Source: Candidatus Zhuqueibacterota bacterium 4484_87 (lineage in GTDB: Bacteria > Zhuqueibacterota > Zhuqueibacteria > Thermofontimicrobiales > Thermofontimicrobiaceae). From it: a DNA stretch of 5,693 bases. The notes under the pieces were generated by a model, which saw only the letters and a list, made by a program, of their open reading frames with translations, made no database searches and was not told the DNA's origin. Positions 5,418 through 5,693 of the stretch are shown piece after piece. Within the stretch, counting starts at the first letter, position 1, and each line of letters starts with the position of its first letter. Made by a program: the position numbers and the translations under genes. The DNA lies in assembly GCA_002085355.1 (NCBI GenBank), contig NATN01000198.1, positions 1 through 5,693 of the forward strand, in the 5' to 3' direction.

Positions 5418-5693
5418 ATGAGGACAAAACAAATTATCATCAATGGACTGATTTCAGGTCTGATTATGGGCATTACTCTTTTTATCGCCGGCGCGATTTT
5501 TTCCAGAATAATTTACGGGCCCCAATTTGCGCCGTCAGGAAAATTTGAACCGGAACAATTGAATGCCTGGTATTTCATCTGGACCAAACTTTTGATCGGA
5601 GCATTTTTTGGTTTATTGTTCGCCGTCCTTTATGAAATTTTACCGCTCGCAAAGAGATTAACCAGCGGCTGGAAGGGAGCACAATACTCCTTC
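5418..5693 (+). CDS. Integral membrane protein, unknown function (3' end outside window)
   Basis: An ATG at 5418 opens a frame that stays open for 92 codons to the edge of the window. AAAGGAG (5405-5411) lies six bases upstream, a strong ribosome site that fixes the start. The visible part begins MRTKQIIINGLISGLIMG. It contains a first hydrophobic segment at about residues 8-28, a polar loop at about 29-50 (SRIIYGPQFAPSGKFEPEQL), a second hydrophobic segment at about 54-76, and then a basic stretch (AKRLTSGWKGAQ) that is probably cytoplasmic. At least one more membrane segment is likely beyond the edge. No family is recognised. It lies 97 bases after the regulator gene on the same strand, behind only weak terminator-like structures, so it may belong to the same operon or be a target of the regulator. 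Confidence 0.8.
   Translation, partial: MRTKQIIINGLISGLIMGITLFIAGAIFSRIIYGPQFAPSGKFEPEQLNAWYFIWTKLLIGAFFGLLFAVLYEILPLAKRLTSGWKGAQYSF

Overview
The window reads as an accessory-free stretch of chromosome from a Gram-negative bacterium of the Bacteroidota/FCB type (Bacteroidota, Ignavibacteria, Calditrichota or KSB1-like lineages). This is inferred from two protein families that are concentrated there: a secreted protein with a carboxypeptidase-like regulatory domain, and a CBM9-DUF5916 outer-membrane protein. Unlike typical Bacteroidota, most genes here have good Shine-Dalgarno sequences, the one clear housekeeping promoter looks like ordinary TTGACT/TATATT, and there are candidate sigma-54 promoters. 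That fits a deep FCB lineage better than Bacteroidia. The genus cannot be named from the sequence.

Minus strand, right to left. A 726-residue DUF5916 protein (1881-4061) is followed by a small heat-shock protein of the Hsp20 family (1233-1661). Next comes an exported protein with a carboxypeptidase-like regulatory domain (start at 1065), whose last residues run off the left edge. The genes point the same way but are separated by gaps of 219 and 167 bases. Each gap holds its own signals: a weak terminator and a near-perfect -24/-12 promoter before hsp20, and a good intrinsic terminator plus a -35/-10 promoter before the leftmost gene. They are probably three separate transcription units.

Plus strand, from 4425. 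A six-helix membrane protein (4425-5024) overlaps by one base (TAATG) a 98-residue winged-helix regulator (5024-5320). After a 97-base gap comes the start of another membrane protein (5418 to the right edge). The first two form a translationally coupled pair; the third may be in the same operon or started from its own promoter.

The 363-base divergent region 4062-4424 is the richest non-coding stretch. It holds a second -24/-12-like promoter facing the DUF5916 gene, a structured inverted repeat around its predicted transcript start, two 12-base near-identical repeats spaced exactly 21 bases apart just upstream, and a TTGACT-N17-TATATT promoter facing the plus-strand operon.

There are no RNA genes, mobile elements, CRISPR arrays or defence genes that I can support. 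The coding content is ordinary. The points worth checking are regulatory: possible sigma-54 control of a small heat-shock gene and an outer-membrane gene, the 21-base repeat pair, and the membrane-protein/regulator pair of unknown function.
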